Assembly (NCBI GenBank): GCA_020809705.1
Contig: CP085830.1
Span: 558,001 to 622,000, forward strand
Reading direction: 5' to 3'
DNA: 64,000 nt
Source: Calonectria ilicicola
Taxonomy: Eukaryota > Ascomycota > Sordariomycetes > Hypocreales > Nectriaceae
The notes beneath the pieces were generated by a model. It had not been told where the DNA came from, searched no databases, and was given only the letters and a program-made list of their open reading frames with translations. The first letter of the stretch is position 1, and each line of letters opens with the position of its first letter. This document shows positions 10,265-22,455 of the stretch, piece by piece. The translations under genes were made by a program, and so were the position numbers.

Positions 10265-12888
10265 ATGTCGGGGTCTTCATTATTCAAGCCAAATTCTTTC
10301 AGAGAGCTTTTGAGAAAGCCTAGCAAAGACACTGCATCGGACGATGCCGACGATGAACATCCTACGCCAAACCAGTCATTTCTCTGGCGAAACCTTTCGA
10401 CTCCGGATCCCTCTGGCAGTGGAATGACTGTAACATTTGATTCCGAAATATGTTACACAAAAGTGCCTTTAGGAAGCCATTCAATGGTCCTGAAAGAGGG
10501 AAAATTCCTCGAGAAGTGTAAGGAAAACCAGGTTTTGCCTTACATATCTCAAGAACCCTTAGCAGAGGGTTCATTCGGCAAGGTCTATAAGGTTAGAATC
10601 GCTTCTGGCCACTACAAGTATCGCGGACCTCCATCTTCAACAAACAGAGAAGTGAGTAAGCTGGTGTCAAGATGCATTACCCCGCGGGTCTCAGACTAAA
10701 TCACATCTCGCTAGGCTGTGTGGATGGCAAGAAAGGATTTTGACCCGATAGCGCCCTTTTATAAATCCTTTCTTGTTGAAAACAATTTTTTCAACGAAGC
10801 CAAGAAATCCCCCACGAATGCAAAGGCCATCATGACTCCAATTTGCAGCATTAAATATCCCGTAGGTCAACCACACCCACTCACAAGTATTTTCTTTCCA
10901 ATGGCGAATTGCAATCTGTACGAGTATATCACAGATATACGGACTGAATGGAACAAGACGGATGCACGATTGAAAAACATTAAGCGCATGATAGATATTT
11001 GTCATGGATTGGAATGGCTCAGCGATCATATCGTCGACAAGTCACCCGAAGAGATCTATTTCAAGGCGACCTATTACCACTGCGACTTAAAGCCAGACAA
11101 CATTCTAGTCTGTGATGATCCCGACGATGATGAAAACGTGATTTTCAAGATATCTGATTTTGGGGAGGCTCGCAACAGAGAAGACTCATTTTTATCTGAA
11201 ACTTTGCGTAAGCGAGAGGGTGCAACCTACTTCCCTCCAGAGACGCAAAGTAGAAATAAGATAAGTGATGTGTGGTCATTTGGGTGCATCTTTCTCTTGA
11301 TTATTCTGTTCAACTATCGCGGCAGCGATGGTGTCAAGTCATTTGAAAGGGAGCGACAAGATAGCGGTAAGCTGAAGTGGTCAGACAGTTTTGCTGAATC
11401 CGAATCCGGTCAATGCTCTGAAGCCGTGGCTACGCGTCTGGAAGGTTTGGTCCATGCAGCAGAGAGTTCAACCAAGACCAAAGATGGAAAGTTGACCAAA
11501 GACTGTCTTCTATATCTACAAAAGAGCGTTCTGGTGAAGTGGGAGAATCGAGATGACATTAGAAAAGTCTATAGTCATCTCCAAAACTTCTACAACAAGC
11601 CTCGGACCATCACTCCGAAGATAACCAAACACCCACGAATTAAGAGCTCAACGCAATGCGCAAGTTTGATGGATGGAGCTGTGGCCTTTTGCAAGACAAA
11701 GTCCATTGAGATCTGCGGCATTCCCGGAATCTCCGATCCTATCATACCATTAACCAACAGACAATGGTCTAAGCAGTTGCCCTACTTATTTGGGAACGAC
11801 AGGATCATCGTTCCATTAAAAACAACCAACAACTTTCAGGTATGTGACTCTATAATAAATAATTGACATGAGGGGCCCATTCGTATTATTGATACCATAT
11901 AGTGTGACATATTCAAGCGAGGCAACACGGCTGGTAGACACCATTTTGAGGGAATATCTCGTTCATTCTACAAAACTAAGAGTCCACCAGAGAAGGTCGC
12001 AATGTCTCCAAACGGAACGATGATTGCAGTTATTCAAAAGATTGAGGATAATAAAGTTGAGGCTCGACTTTACCATGTGCCAGAATCGAGGTGAGATAGA
12101 GGCCTAGGGGTGTCCTCATATTCTAAATTAGCTAATGTTTCAGACCTGTCACGCCCGGACGGCACTCTTCAAGTGCTGACTCCACCTTTTCCGAGGATGA
12201 AAAAGAGCTTTTTAAAGCCGATATTCGTGATGTCGAGTCCCGAACTATAACAAGCAAGCATCTGTGCTTTTCAAGTGACAGCAACTACTTGTATTTCGTA
12301 TGGGGGGTCTCTGGCCGAAACCATTCTCCTTTTGCTTGCGTTCGAGTTTGGGACGTCTCAAATTTGTCGGATCGCGAGAAAAAGCCTAAAGCGTGGAATT
12401 GTACAATTCATGACACAGTAAATTTTACCAGTTCACCGTTTTAGCAAGGCAAGAAGCTGATAAACTGATAGTACACGGAATTCGGTCGCTACTTCCTTAC
12501 AACCATTGTGCCATTCAATACTCATGTTGGATTTTTGTGTGTCAAACACGAGCGGGAGATCACCGAGTACATATTGCATGGAAGTGAACTACGTCCTGTA
12601 TCTAGGCCTACTAAGATATGGTCTAGTTTGAAAGCCATACGTATTTCCTCGGATGACAAAAACATAGTTATTCTACGCATGAATGAGCGGAAACCCGTTT
12701 TTGAAGTTTATTCTTGGGACTTTGGGCAAGAAAAGCTTGTGAACAAGGTACAGAGTGCGGATAAAATCCGTTTTGATCCGAAGGAGGATGCAACATGTCT
12801 TGTCGAAGAGGAGGAAAACGGGGTCGTTGCCATTTTGATTACGTCACTGGAAGAAGCAAAGACTTATGAGTTTAATTTGTCTACCTAG
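10265..12888 (+). CDS. Protein kinase fused to a C-terminal WD40-like/beta-propeller domain
   Basis: Five exons: 10265-10651, 10715-11839, 11903-12090, 12144-12417, 12472-12888; all introns are GT..AG and 50-63 nt. The product is 796 residues. Residues 1-95 form a low-complexity head. The kinase domain has a glycine-rich loop (LAEGSFGKVYKV, about 99-110), a VAIK-like lysine in MARKDF (K136), the catalytic loop YHCDLKPDNIL (D253, with Cys replacing Arg of HRD), DFG at 277-279, FPPE in place of APE, and DVWSFGCIF for helix F. The set of catalytic residues is complete, so activity is likely Ser/Thr-directed. Beyond about residue 500 the chain carries repeated blade-like strands (VAMSPNGTMIAVIQ, LCFSSDSNYLYFVW, IRISSDDKNIVILRM), suggesting a divergent propeller. 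No membrane segment. Such fungal kinases are poorly studied; the partner and signal are unknown. Confidence 0.85.
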
Positions 12889-13173
12889 TATCTCAATAAC
12901 ATGCAATTTTGACATTTCTTCTCCTCAATTTATTATGCGCCGCTCTTTATGTTCCATAAAATGTTACGAAACCTACTAACACAAATCTCGCCCATGCCCA
13001 TCCGATTAATTAAACGGCAAATTTGATGGATCATATAACTTCTGGACTCTAACTACTCGCACCGCAGGAATGATTCCTAACATGATATTGGGTGAAGACT
13101 TGGTTTCTTTAGTCACTTAAAAGTCTCCACTCAATGTTTCGTGTCTGTTGTTCATCAACGCAAAGTAATTAAT

Positions 13174-13423
13174 ATGAGTCTTGCTGCGCGCACACATACA
13201 TTTTGTTAGGTGCACACACATAAAGCACCTGCATTTAACCCCAAAATAAAGAAATAAGAATGAAATAAATAATTTTAGATATATTTCTAAACTTATTTAT
13301 AATGAAATAAATTAGGCTTTTAGTATTTTCTTTGGATGTCCTAGGATTTTCCAGAATCGCCCTAGCTAAAGAGTTTGATGTGTGCACCTAGCAAAATGTA
13401 TGTGTGCGCGCAGCAAGACTCAT
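13174..13423. mobile_element. MITE, 250 bp, with 45-bp terminal inverted repeats and TAAT target duplication
   Basis: The first bases of the left end (ATGAGTCTTGCTGCGCGCAC..., 13174-13218) are matched by the reverse complement of the right end (13379-13423). The first 32 bases are identical, and the match runs to about 45 bases with one mismatch. Both ends are directly flanked by TAAT (13170-13173 and 13424-13427), as expected for a 4-bp target duplication. The centre is AT-rich, has a smaller inner palindrome near 13265-13310 and no coding capacity. This is the structure of a non-autonomous DNA transposon. The superfamily cannot be assigned from TAAT alone. It lies between the 3' ends of the kinase and permease genes. 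Confidence 0.88.
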
Positions 13424-13517
13424 TAATATTCGCCTAACCTCAATACTATATCGGATAGTAAACACACTAAGAATCTTCTTATTGACTAAGAATCCCTTGG
13501 TTAATCTCTTTAAGAAC

Positions 13518-15913
13518 TTAACGGTGACTTCTTCTTCTTCGTGTTCTTCTGAGACTCTTCATTACCCAGTCAGAATCTATAATTCCGAAAAAGTCCCATC
13601 TTGATAAATCCTTTCTGTTTTTGGTCTCCGTATTATGCTTCATCAGATCATCAAGATTATCAAAAATGTCCTTCCCTCGACTAATGTCAACTCCTAACTT
13701 GGCCTTTGAGAAGCCTTTGTGCCACTTGAGCACGATCGTGACGAGAAAAAAGATCCCGATCTACAAAATATTAACTTCACTGACGAAGGAATGTGATTGC
13801 CCTGAGGAAAGTGACTCACAATAGAGTAAGGCGCAGCATGAAAGGCCTTATCTTCCTTTTTGAGACAAATCTTGATGATTCCACCAAGAATTATTATGAG
13901 ACAACAGAGAGTGAACGAAATACCGGATATGGCTCGACGCGTATAATACTCGAATGGTTGGTCGAAATTGATTGATGACCTTATTTTTAGAGGGAGTCGG
14001 CCATGGATATCGTGGTAAATTTTACAACTAATCATTATCAGGCGGAATTAATAATTGTCAAAAGTGGAGGAGGAATGGGTTATTGCAAATACCATTCGTA
14101 GAATCGAAATGCGGCAAATGATTCCAGTGCCCAAACAACGAGGCCAGAGAATGATGACATCGTGATGAAGATATCAAGGATTTTCTGATTGCAAGTTAGT
14201 ATGGATGTTTTAACTTAGGAAGATAGCATTCTTACTGATACAAACACCTTGTTGTTTCCAAATCTTAAAAATGGCACCCAGAACAGCCAAGCCGATACCA
14301 AAACAGCGACCCAAGGAACATCGAACGTGCTCTTGTGACATAGAGCTCGTACGATCGGAAGCCACCATGGGTTTTGATCAAAGTTCCTTTTATAAAGGGT
14401 GTAGGCGAAACCAAACAATGTCCTTGAAGCAATGTAGAGCGATGTGCTGGACGTGAAGAGGACGTTCAGCAGTAGCAGCGTATTCACGACGATCGGCATC
14501 TTCCCCGGCTCGCATACCTCCGCGGCACTAATGACAAATATAGAATTGCTAGTTGGTGTTGATGTGCTGCTGGCTGTTGTTGTTGTTGTACCTGTACTCG
14601 TACTTGTAGCTGTGGCTGTAGATCGAGTAGGGAATCCGAAGGTTGGGAGATTTTCGTCCTTCGGGCTCACGTTTTGACTAACCGCCCAGCTACCCCAGAC
14701 GTAAATGATTGTCACGACGATCGGCACCCACATAGCTAAATTGAACGGGCTTTCTTCTTTGGAATCGCCATCTGTAACGTCGGTCGATTGACTTTGATGA
14801 CTAGCCTGGGTGCTGGAGTCATTGGGCTTGGCCCCGAAATCTGCTTCTTGTGCTGTTGTTGCAATTGCTTCAATACCAATAAATGCAAACGATGCAAGGA
14901 GAACTGTAGCTGGAAAGGCAAATCCCGACCATTTTTCATTATAACCTGGTTCAAACATGAGAGATCGTTCGACTTTGCCCGAAGCACATTTGTCGTTCGC
15001 TGATGCCGGTGTAAGTATGCAGCAGGAATAGAGAAAGGGTTGAACCAAGCTGCTCCCACAAACCTTCCGGATTGACAACATGCATCATGATTATTATAGC
15101 AATGGCAATGCTAAGCTTGAATGTCCCAAAACCTATCTCAATCCAACGAAAGACCTAAAAATGTGTCAACCAAGGTTCAGCGCACGGAAATCAAATCATC
15201 ATGTACTGACTCGGATATCCGTTAGATTGACCAAAATCGGGATCGCAAGGCACGCTATGCTGAAAGCATTAACGTGGAGATGCGGGCGGTAGTACTCGAA
15301 TAACTGTCCAATCGTAATCGTCAATGAGGCGTAGACGAAACAGTAGGTAAACCTACAGCAGTGGTTAGCGAAACACAAACAGAGACCACGCATACCAAGA
15401 AAGTGGTTGTTACCAATATATCACAGCCATGGCTGCCGCCATCTCTTTGTCGACAAATTCCTCGACAAAGGCAACATGAGCTCCAGCAACGGGCCAAATC
15501 TGAAGCATCGTCGACAGGCCGTGCATTACCAAAAAGGCAACGATGCCAACGAGAATAAAAGAATAGACGACTGCACCTGGGCCACCGAGGTACTGGATCT
15601 CCCCAGTATTGACATAAAAGCCCATCCCGATGATCGTGCTAATGGCAATCATGAATATGTCCAATTGCTTGAGCTCGCGTCTTTGGGCGTTAGCTCTCTT
15701 GCTAGATCAATCGATTCACAGGTCTCACCTAAGAAAAGCCTCTCTGGGCCTGTTGTCCGAGCCGGCCGAATTTCTCGGCCCAAGGGCCCTCACGCTAGCT
15801 TCAGATGAAGAAGGTTGAGCCTCATTTACCAGTTGGGGAGTTGAGGTGCCAATGCGAGTGAGACTCCCCAATTCCATGTCCAGGCTCCCAGCCCAGGAGC
15901 CTGAAGAGTCCAT
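13518..15913 (-). CDS. Amino-acid permease (APC superfamily, fungal YAT-like)
   Basis: Eight exons, right to left: 15913-15729, 15680-15414, 15352-15211, 15154-15046, 14999-14236, 14184-14093, 14027-13820, 13760-13518. Introns are 46-65 nt, several with CTAAC branch sites; the 46-nt intron 15000-15045 has a weak donor (GTTCAA) but is needed to hold the frame. The product is 669 residues. After a 60-residue cytosolic head comes RRELKQLDIFMIAISTIIGM, the TM1 signature of APC permeases, then alternating hydrophobic segments, the TM6-like FAFIGIEAIATTAQE motif and about 12 membrane spans in all. An unusual Thr/Ser-rich loop (about residues 335-365) interrupts the middle. The C-terminal tail is basic. 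Expected to import amino acids or related amines across the plasma membrane; substrate unknown. Confidence 0.82.
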
Positions 15914-16389
15914 GGAGATGATGGCAGTGAATATGGATAGGAGGAGACAAGTTTTGCTCTGATTGATCCAAGGGAACGTAACATCAGCCTGAATGAGAAT
16001 AGCGTGAAGATGATCTGATGAAAGAATGCTGAAAAGGAAAAAGTTCAAAGAGGAACGTTTGCCAAATGTGACCTTGACGCGTACTAAAACGGTGGTCTCC
16101 TGCCCTCGGGTGTAACGGTGGCAGGCATCCAAGGGACCTATTGAACAAGAAAGACGCCGAAAGTCTTGCCGAGATGTTGTGTGACAGATGAGATATCTCT
16201 CGGTTGCCTCCGTCCAGTTTATAAAGATATCAAGTAATCGCTCATTTGGTTCGGTTCAAGTTAGAGGCCGACTCTTCAACCACGTGTGATTCATCAGCGC
16301 CACCGTCTAACTGTTCATCCACCCTGATTCCGGCCGCCACTAAGCCTCAACCTCTACAAAACCACACGCTACATCTACAAAGACCTACG
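15914..16389. other. Divergent promoter region, permease / small protein
   Basis: No gene. Frames open upstream of both start codons but show no domain content. The start at 16390 follows a CT/AC-rich leader. Confidence 0.45.
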
Positions 16390-16688
16390 ATGCCTCGTTT
16401 CCAGGTCCACCAACGCTATATCCAGCGTCACACGCTTCTCGCTCTACTCAAAGATAAATATCCTCATCTGTCCGATGGTGATTTCAACATCAGGGTAAGC
16501 TTTCAAGTCGTCAAAAGCGCTCCGCTAATGGTTTGGGTATTTGCAGATGACGAATGATGTGTTCAAGTACACTGCCCCTCAGGAGCTGACCAAGCAGGAG
16601 CTCAGGTAAGTTCTTACGCATCCAATTCAAGCATCAGACGGACCACCTGACTTGTCACCGAAGCGATGCCCAGGATCGCTACGCCTAA
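16390..16688 (+). CDS. Small hypothetical protein, 62 residues, three exons
   Basis: Exons 16390-16494, 16547-16605, 16664-16688, with donors GTAAGC and GTAAGT and acceptors GCAG and AAG. The spliced product is hydrophilic and looks like a compact alpha/beta domain: MPRFQVHQRYIQRHTLLALL, then a KYPHLSDGDFNIR segment and FKYTAPQELTKQEL. Two near-perfect donors support expression. I believe similar short proteins occur widely in Hypocreales genomes, but I cannot name a family. No signal peptide or membrane segment. Confidence 0.5.
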
Positions 16689-17047
16689 GTCTGAGGCGGC
16701 GCGGCACCTCCCATCCCGGACACGTCGTACCACGAGAGGAAGATGATGGAAGAGTCTCGGGCGGGGCTGTAAGCACAAGATTGCGAATCGGTCAAAGCGT
16801 GCCGAGGGTCACACAAGTTGGGCTGCACTGGGCCGTCTTGGAGGACGAGGTACTGGTTATGGATTGGCACCATCTTGGGCACATATTAGCACCCAGAATC
16901 AGACACGTGCGTTATTTGAGGCTCATAATATGGGCTGTGACTAGTCACATGCACAGCCGTATCTCTGCCAAACAAATATAAGCGGTTTTGAACTTGCTCA
17001 TTTATGCCGCACCTCATTGTCAACATTCATGTTCATGTTGCTGGAGC
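16689..17047. other. Intergenic, 5' flank of the CorA-like gene
   Basis: No confident coding content. The CorA-like gene could have a further 5' exon here, because its N-terminus is shorter than usual for the family. Confidence 0.35.
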
Positions 17048-18625
17048 ATGGAAAGAGCACCCGCATACGACCCGCTCGTGTCTGAGCCCGAGTTACATGT
17101 ATTTTCCCACGTTGATAAGTCTCAGATAGATCTACTGGAAGTTATCGAAACCTCCAGTCATGATCAAAGAACCCCCAAAATTCTCACTCGATCATCTACA
17201 GTGACGAATATACATGACCTCACAAATGCAATGAGCCGTGCCGACTTCCAATCAAGATATCTGTAAGACGACTTTACATACTTTCATCAGGATTTCTAAC
17301 CATGAGGATAAGCATCATCTATCAAAAGCACTCATGGACACCGCTGGGAGTCTCAAGGGCGATGCTTCATTGCTTCATGGCGTCCACGAATGCCATGCAT
17401 GACCTCTGGAGTCTGGTATTGTCCTTTGGGGTGCAAATTTCCAATGTTGAACAGGCGTTTACTCTATTTTCTTGGAAATACGAACATGCCGTGTTGGGTA
17501 AGTGCACGCCTTGAATAAGCAACCAGTGTAGAAAGCTGAGCTCTATGAAGAGATTTCATACATCTTCAAATATCCCGATATCAAAAGGTTGGCTGCAAAT
17601 GACCTTACATGGGTCATCAGGCAGAATGGAGTATATCACAGACACGACAGAAGATCAAAGAAAAGCACATGGTTACTGATTTTTCCGAACCGTAATGAAA
17701 ACACCATGGACGAAATAAAAGGCATTTCGGCCACAAAGCTGGAGCATCCGCTCCAGCCTCACATTGCCTTTCATTTTGAACGCCTAAATAACTGGCGATG
17801 GTATATAGCACACTTCGATAAGATGTACCAAGATCTGGTAAGCGTCTAGTGAACATCTGACCTGGAAACGTATATGGGCTAACTATACAGGCTATGGATA
17901 TTTTTAACTTTGAAGTTGAAGAAAAGGTAGACTTCCATGCGATGTACACACAAATATCGAGCCTTCGTTTTATCGAATCAAGCCTTGCACCACTACAACC
18001 CATTTTCGCGTCTTATCGACGAATATTGGAGAGATTCAAGGAGTGGAATAAAAATCTTGCATCCAACCCTAATTTGAATCAAGAATTGGTCTTTCAAGTA
18101 GGGAGCAAGATAGATAATCTGACCTGCAAGACACAAGAATTTGATGCCAACGTCAGGTTTCTACTCTCGCGTATTACCGGCGCGATACAAATGGTGACAT
18201 TGGGCTCCACGAGAACACTAAAGTACCCATTGCTCACAAGCTCTCTAGGCCTCCGATACAATTAGCTTGAAGAGCCAGAATACCACCGAAGACATGTCAA
18301 ATCACATGCTGAATGATAGTGCTGCCGTGCGTGTTATAACGCTCGTAACACTAGTGTATCTGCCTGCCTCTTTTGTTTCTGTATGAAGTCCCTGATCTCC
18401 CATATATCACTTGGAGGAAGCGGTTCTTGCAAACCTGGTGTCTAACTGTTGTAGGGTTTCTTCGGGATGGGATTCTTTGATGTAACGGAAGACAAGTCTT
18501 GGAAGGTATCACCTGATATCTGGGTATATTTTTGCGTGACTATTCCGCTGACCGCATTGACTTTGGTGTACTGGAAATGGAGGTTTGGAAAGGAAACATT
18601 GCCATCTTCAACAAACCGAGTATGA
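17048..18625 (+). CDS. Fungal CorA-like membrane protein (magnesium-transporter fold)
   Basis: Six exons: 17048-17262, 17307-17497, 17536-17837, 17891-18193, 18249-18380, 18455-18625. The 38-nt intron 17498-17535 is unusually short; the others are 44-74 nt with CTAAC or CTCAC branches. The product is about 437 residues. The first 250 match the cytosolic domain of fungal CorA-like proteins (IIYQKHSWTPLGVSR, WVIRQNGVYHRHD, STWLLIFP, LNNWRWYI). Then come a long helix (SDTISLKSQN...), TM1 VRVITLVTLVYLPASFVSGF, the loop FGMGFF and TM2 WVYFCVTIPLTALTLVYW. The canonical GMN selectivity motif reads GMG here, so magnesium transport is doubtful. These proteins are common in fungal accessory regions; many probably have signalling roles. 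The start is uncertain. Confidence 0.8.
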
Positions 18626-19089
18626 TGGAATCAGACTGAGTTACATTTCGTCTAAACGGTAGCAGTATCATCAATAAAACGTGGCATATTGCAATTGGTT
18701 ATGTGGGTGCTCGGTCACAATATGTTTAGCAATAGTCATCATGATGACCCTTGGGCGACTAAGTTAGCTGCTTCTAAGAGGTGATCGGCAGCCCGTGGCT
18801 GTGGACACTTCTGAGTGATGGCTCCTCAATAAGCCACCAAGCTAAGCCACCACAGCCACAAAAATCTCGGTCCAGCCAGCCATGGCGTTTGCCCAGACTT
18901 TTGACTGCAGTGGGCCATTGGTACGGCTGAAGATGGCGCCGCATTAGACCAGCCAGTCATCTCAACAATTCGAGGGTTGATTTTGTCTCCCCCTCTTATC
19001 TTTGTTGCTCCGTCTTTCTTTTGTCGTCAAGAGGCTTCACCGCCAACTTTGCACACCTATCCCATCCAACAAGTACAACCACCCATCAC
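18626..19089. other. Intergenic
   Basis: 3' flank of the CorA-like gene and promoter of the DUF4246 gene. A short tandem motif AAGCCACCA(A/C) occurs twice near 18830-18855. No gene seen. Confidence 0.4.
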
Positions 19090-21000
19090 ATGGAGGCGAA
19101 CACGGCAAACATCTACAACAACGGCCAAGATGGCGGGGACGTTTGCCTCCCTGGGTATGGCATGCCCCTCGGATTCTGCCCCAGTGACCACTTCCCAATT
19201 TTAGTTGGTGAGCACGAGGTCGACTGGGCTGCAAGTACTCTCACAATCCGTGAAGTGTGCATGCTCCGATTTATTGAGGACATTACAAACAAGCCTGAAT
19301 GGTGGAGAAAGGTGAACGACCCGGCAATCGCTGCCAACTGGAGCAAGGAAGCACTCGAGATGCCATGGGCGGAATATGTTAAGTTCGGAGACTTCACACA
19401 AGAGATGGTTGATGCTGTGAGTACTGCTGCTGTATAAATTGTAAACCTCCGCTCACCACCCAGACAGTGCATGAAGGAACTCCGTAAAAAGGCAGAAATT
19501 TACGAAAAGACAGATCTCATCCCAGTGATGGACTATAGCACCGCCGCCATCAAGTCAGATAGACTAATTTCCAAGGAGCTTCGTGAATCTCTCAAGGCTG
19601 CTGTGGCGCGCTTTGAGAATGTTCCTGACGAAGCCAAAGACTGGCATCCTGGAAGCAACGGCCAGGTCCTTGATCTTGTGCATCCTTCCATGTGGCCACT
19701 AGTATATGGACGATCGTTCATCATCCCTAAAGGTCGCATAACTCTGGAAAACTGCCTTGAGCATTGCGGAATGGGCGAAGTTATACCCGTCCCCAAAAAA
19801 GAGTTTCAGATTGGTTACAACACTTGCCTACCCCAGGAAATCATTTCTGATGAATTTCAGTGGCTGCCCTGCGATGTAAATATTGCCAGTGGCCGTGCTC
19901 GCATCGAGAGCTACATCAACAACGTGCATCCTGTCCGGAATGCTGAGCTATATCCAGTTGTTGAGAAGATTCTCGAAAAGTGTCTGCCAGCTTGGGATAT
20001 TGTGTACCGATGGCATGACGAGTTTGAAGTCCAGCGTGTGACGTCTGATGTTGCTCGTACTGAGTGCATTGCCGAAGACATCTGCAATTCAGATGAGAAC
20101 GAGGGGTGCGGCCCTCTAAATCGCCCACTAGATGAAGGAGAGACTGCAAGAGAAGAATATGAACAGTACAGCGAAGGATATAAGGGTTCAGAGCGTCAGA
20201 GACGTGATATTGAGTGGTACGACGAGAACCATCTTGTGGAAAAGCCCGACCCTAAAGTAGAGCTTGAGGATCTCATCAAACTTGACGTCAGCCACTTCTA
20301 CACCACAGAGTTCTTTGATGGAACGGAACGTATCCAGGTTATTGTCAAACTGGCCAATATTCATCTGACACCTGAGAAACCATCTTATGATGGTGGCACG
20401 TGGCACGTTGAAGGTCAGCTCAATGAGCACATTTGCGCGACGGCTTTATACTACTACGACAATGACAATATCACCGAGTGCCATCTGGACCTCCGTACCG
20501 CCGCAAATGCAGAAGAATTAAACGGCAACTTGTCGTACGAACAGGGCGATAATGAAAGCATTGATCGCACATTTGCTATTCGGTCTGGAGGAAGCACTTT
20601 GCAGAATGTTGGGAGCATACTCACGCAGACTGATCGCATGATATTCTTCCCCAACGTCTTCCAGCACCACGTGAGTCCTTTTGAGTTGAAGGATCCCTCA
20701 CGGCCTGGATATCGCAAGATCTTGGCCTTGTTCCTCGTCGACCCAGCAGCCACAGTCATTTCAACAGCCAATGTACCACCCCAACAGCTAGATTGGTGGG
20801 CGGACCAGGCACTTCCGGCTGATAAAAATCCCAAACTGCCCCCTGAGGTAACAGAAATGGTTGTTGACTGCATGGATTTCCCGATTAGCGAAAAAGAGGC
20901 CAAAGAGTTGCGAGAGAAGCTTATAACGGAACGTTCAAGGGGAGAGAAGAAGGCCAATTCCCATCTCAGACAGGTCGAGTGGCACTTTTGCGAACATTGA
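19090..21000 (+). CDS. DUF4246 family protein
   Basis: Two exons, 19090-19416 and 19468-21000, with intron 19417-19467 (GTGAGT..ACAG). The product is 619 residues, a usual size for DUF4246. Recognisable family features are the N-terminal PGYGMPLGFCPSDHFPI and LTIREVCMLRFIEDITNKPEWW, the central LVHPSMWPLVYGRS, and the C-terminal block KLANIHLTPEKPSYDGGTWH-(VEG)-x-H followed by IFFPNVFQHHVSPFEL and ILALFLVDP. The W-H-V-E-G..H and QHH...F pattern looks like a jelly-roll metal site, as in 2OG-type oxygenases, but no activity is established for the family as far as I know. No signal peptide. The acidic linker about residues 305-360 is low complexity. Intact. Confidence 0.9.
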
Positions 21001-21283
21001 AGAAAGGATCACGATCTGGATAGTCACAACTAGGAAAGGGATAAAAAATCCACACGGAGGATAAATTAATTTAAAATCCATCCTCCATTTTGGAATCTAT
21101 TCCATCTATGTTTCTGTGCGCCTTGACTAAGCTCTCAGAAATCACTACATGCACGGACTCAACGTTCACGTTGGTGCTTGTTGAAACGGTTCTCCTTGTT
21201 CTAGTCGTCATCCTGCGTAATCAATTCAAATACATGCTAAATTAACCGAAAATTTGTTTTTTCCCTTGAAGCCTAGATCTTTA

Positions 21284-22455
21284 CTACAAATTACTGTGCA
21301 CCTTTCCCAGGCCCTGAAAGATTCCTTCTGCCTCCGCCCGGATATCAGCGACAATATCGCCGGCATCTTTGACATCCTTCACCAAACCAACAACAGCTCC
21401 AGCGTATGTAGCCAATCTACCCTCAGGTCCCCAACCCTTATCGCCAGCCTTCTCAGCCTCATCGTGAAGTCGCTTCAACTCGTCAAACGGCACGCCAGTT
21501 TGGTAGTCGGACCAACTCTTGTTGACAATGCCCCGCGGGCTGTAAGGCTCGGGCCATCCTGTTGTTCCGCGGAGCTGGTTGTAGATCATTGTTCTTGTTG
21601 TGGACTGAGCGCCGTCGGTAGCGCGCACAACCTCTTGCTGGTAGCCCTTCTTGATGCGCGCCTCGGTTGACGCGAGAAAGCGCGTGCCCATTGCGACACC
21701 AGAAGCGCCCAACGCCAAGGCGGCTGCGACACCTCTACCATCTGCGATTCCTCCAGCAGCAATCAGTGGGATTCCGGAGCTCTGAATGCTGTCCCAGACT
21801 TCTGGAAGCAGAGTGATGATACCAAGTCCATCTCGAGCTCTTCCATGGCCACCCGCCTCAGCGCCTTGAATTACAAGCACATCAGGACGCGCACTGCTCT
21901 TTGCAGACTGTACCGCCTCTCGAAGGGTGCCAATTTGGATCCAGATCTGGGTATCGGGTGAAGCCTCCCTAAGACGCGTCGCCCACTCGTCGAGTTCTGA
22001 CTGGCCCTTGCTGGGCGCAAAAAGCCAGGCCACGCAGGGCTTGTACTCCTTCACAGCCTCTGCGGCGACGGCAATGTCGCCATTCCAGAGCTGGAATCCA
22101 ACACCGACTGGCAAGCTACCCTGAAGCGAGAAGCCCTTTGGCACGTGATCTGCTGGGATCTCACTGAGAAGCTCACGCACCTTGGCCAGATCCGTCTTGG
22201 TGTCGGCGGGCTTCACGCCGGGGCCGATGAATCCCAATCCACCAGCTTTAGAGACTGCGAGAGCAAGATCAGGGCCTGACATGACTCGCATGGGCGCCGC
22301 GACGATGAAGGGTGGTTTCACCCAAGGGAATTTCCCCAGGGTGCGAGCAAGGGATGACCGAGCTGTGCTAATCTAATTTTTGAGTGGTTAGCTATTGGAA
22401 GCTGTCAATTGACTAACAAAATACATTGAAGGAAAAAAAAAAAAAAACTAACCAT
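21284..22455 (-). CDS. Nitronate monooxygenase (2-nitropropane dioxygenase family)
   Basis: Two exons: the start codon alone at 22455-22453, then 22372-21284, joined by intron 22373-22452 (GTTAGT..TTAG, branch CTAAC). The intron contains a 15-base T run on the coding strand. The product is 363 residues, normal for class I/II fungal enzymes. The FMN-binding TIM barrel is visible: KPPFIVAAPMRVMSGPDLA, VSKAGGLGFIG, the catalytic-His loop QGAEAGGHGRARDG, IPLIAAGGIADGRGVAAALA and GASGVAMGTRF for the phosphate-binding end. The enzyme oxidises alkyl nitronates to carbonyl compounds with FMN and O2, and protects against propionate 3-nitronate. If the intron is wrong, translation could begin at another ATG, but none lies near. 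Confidence 0.92.
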
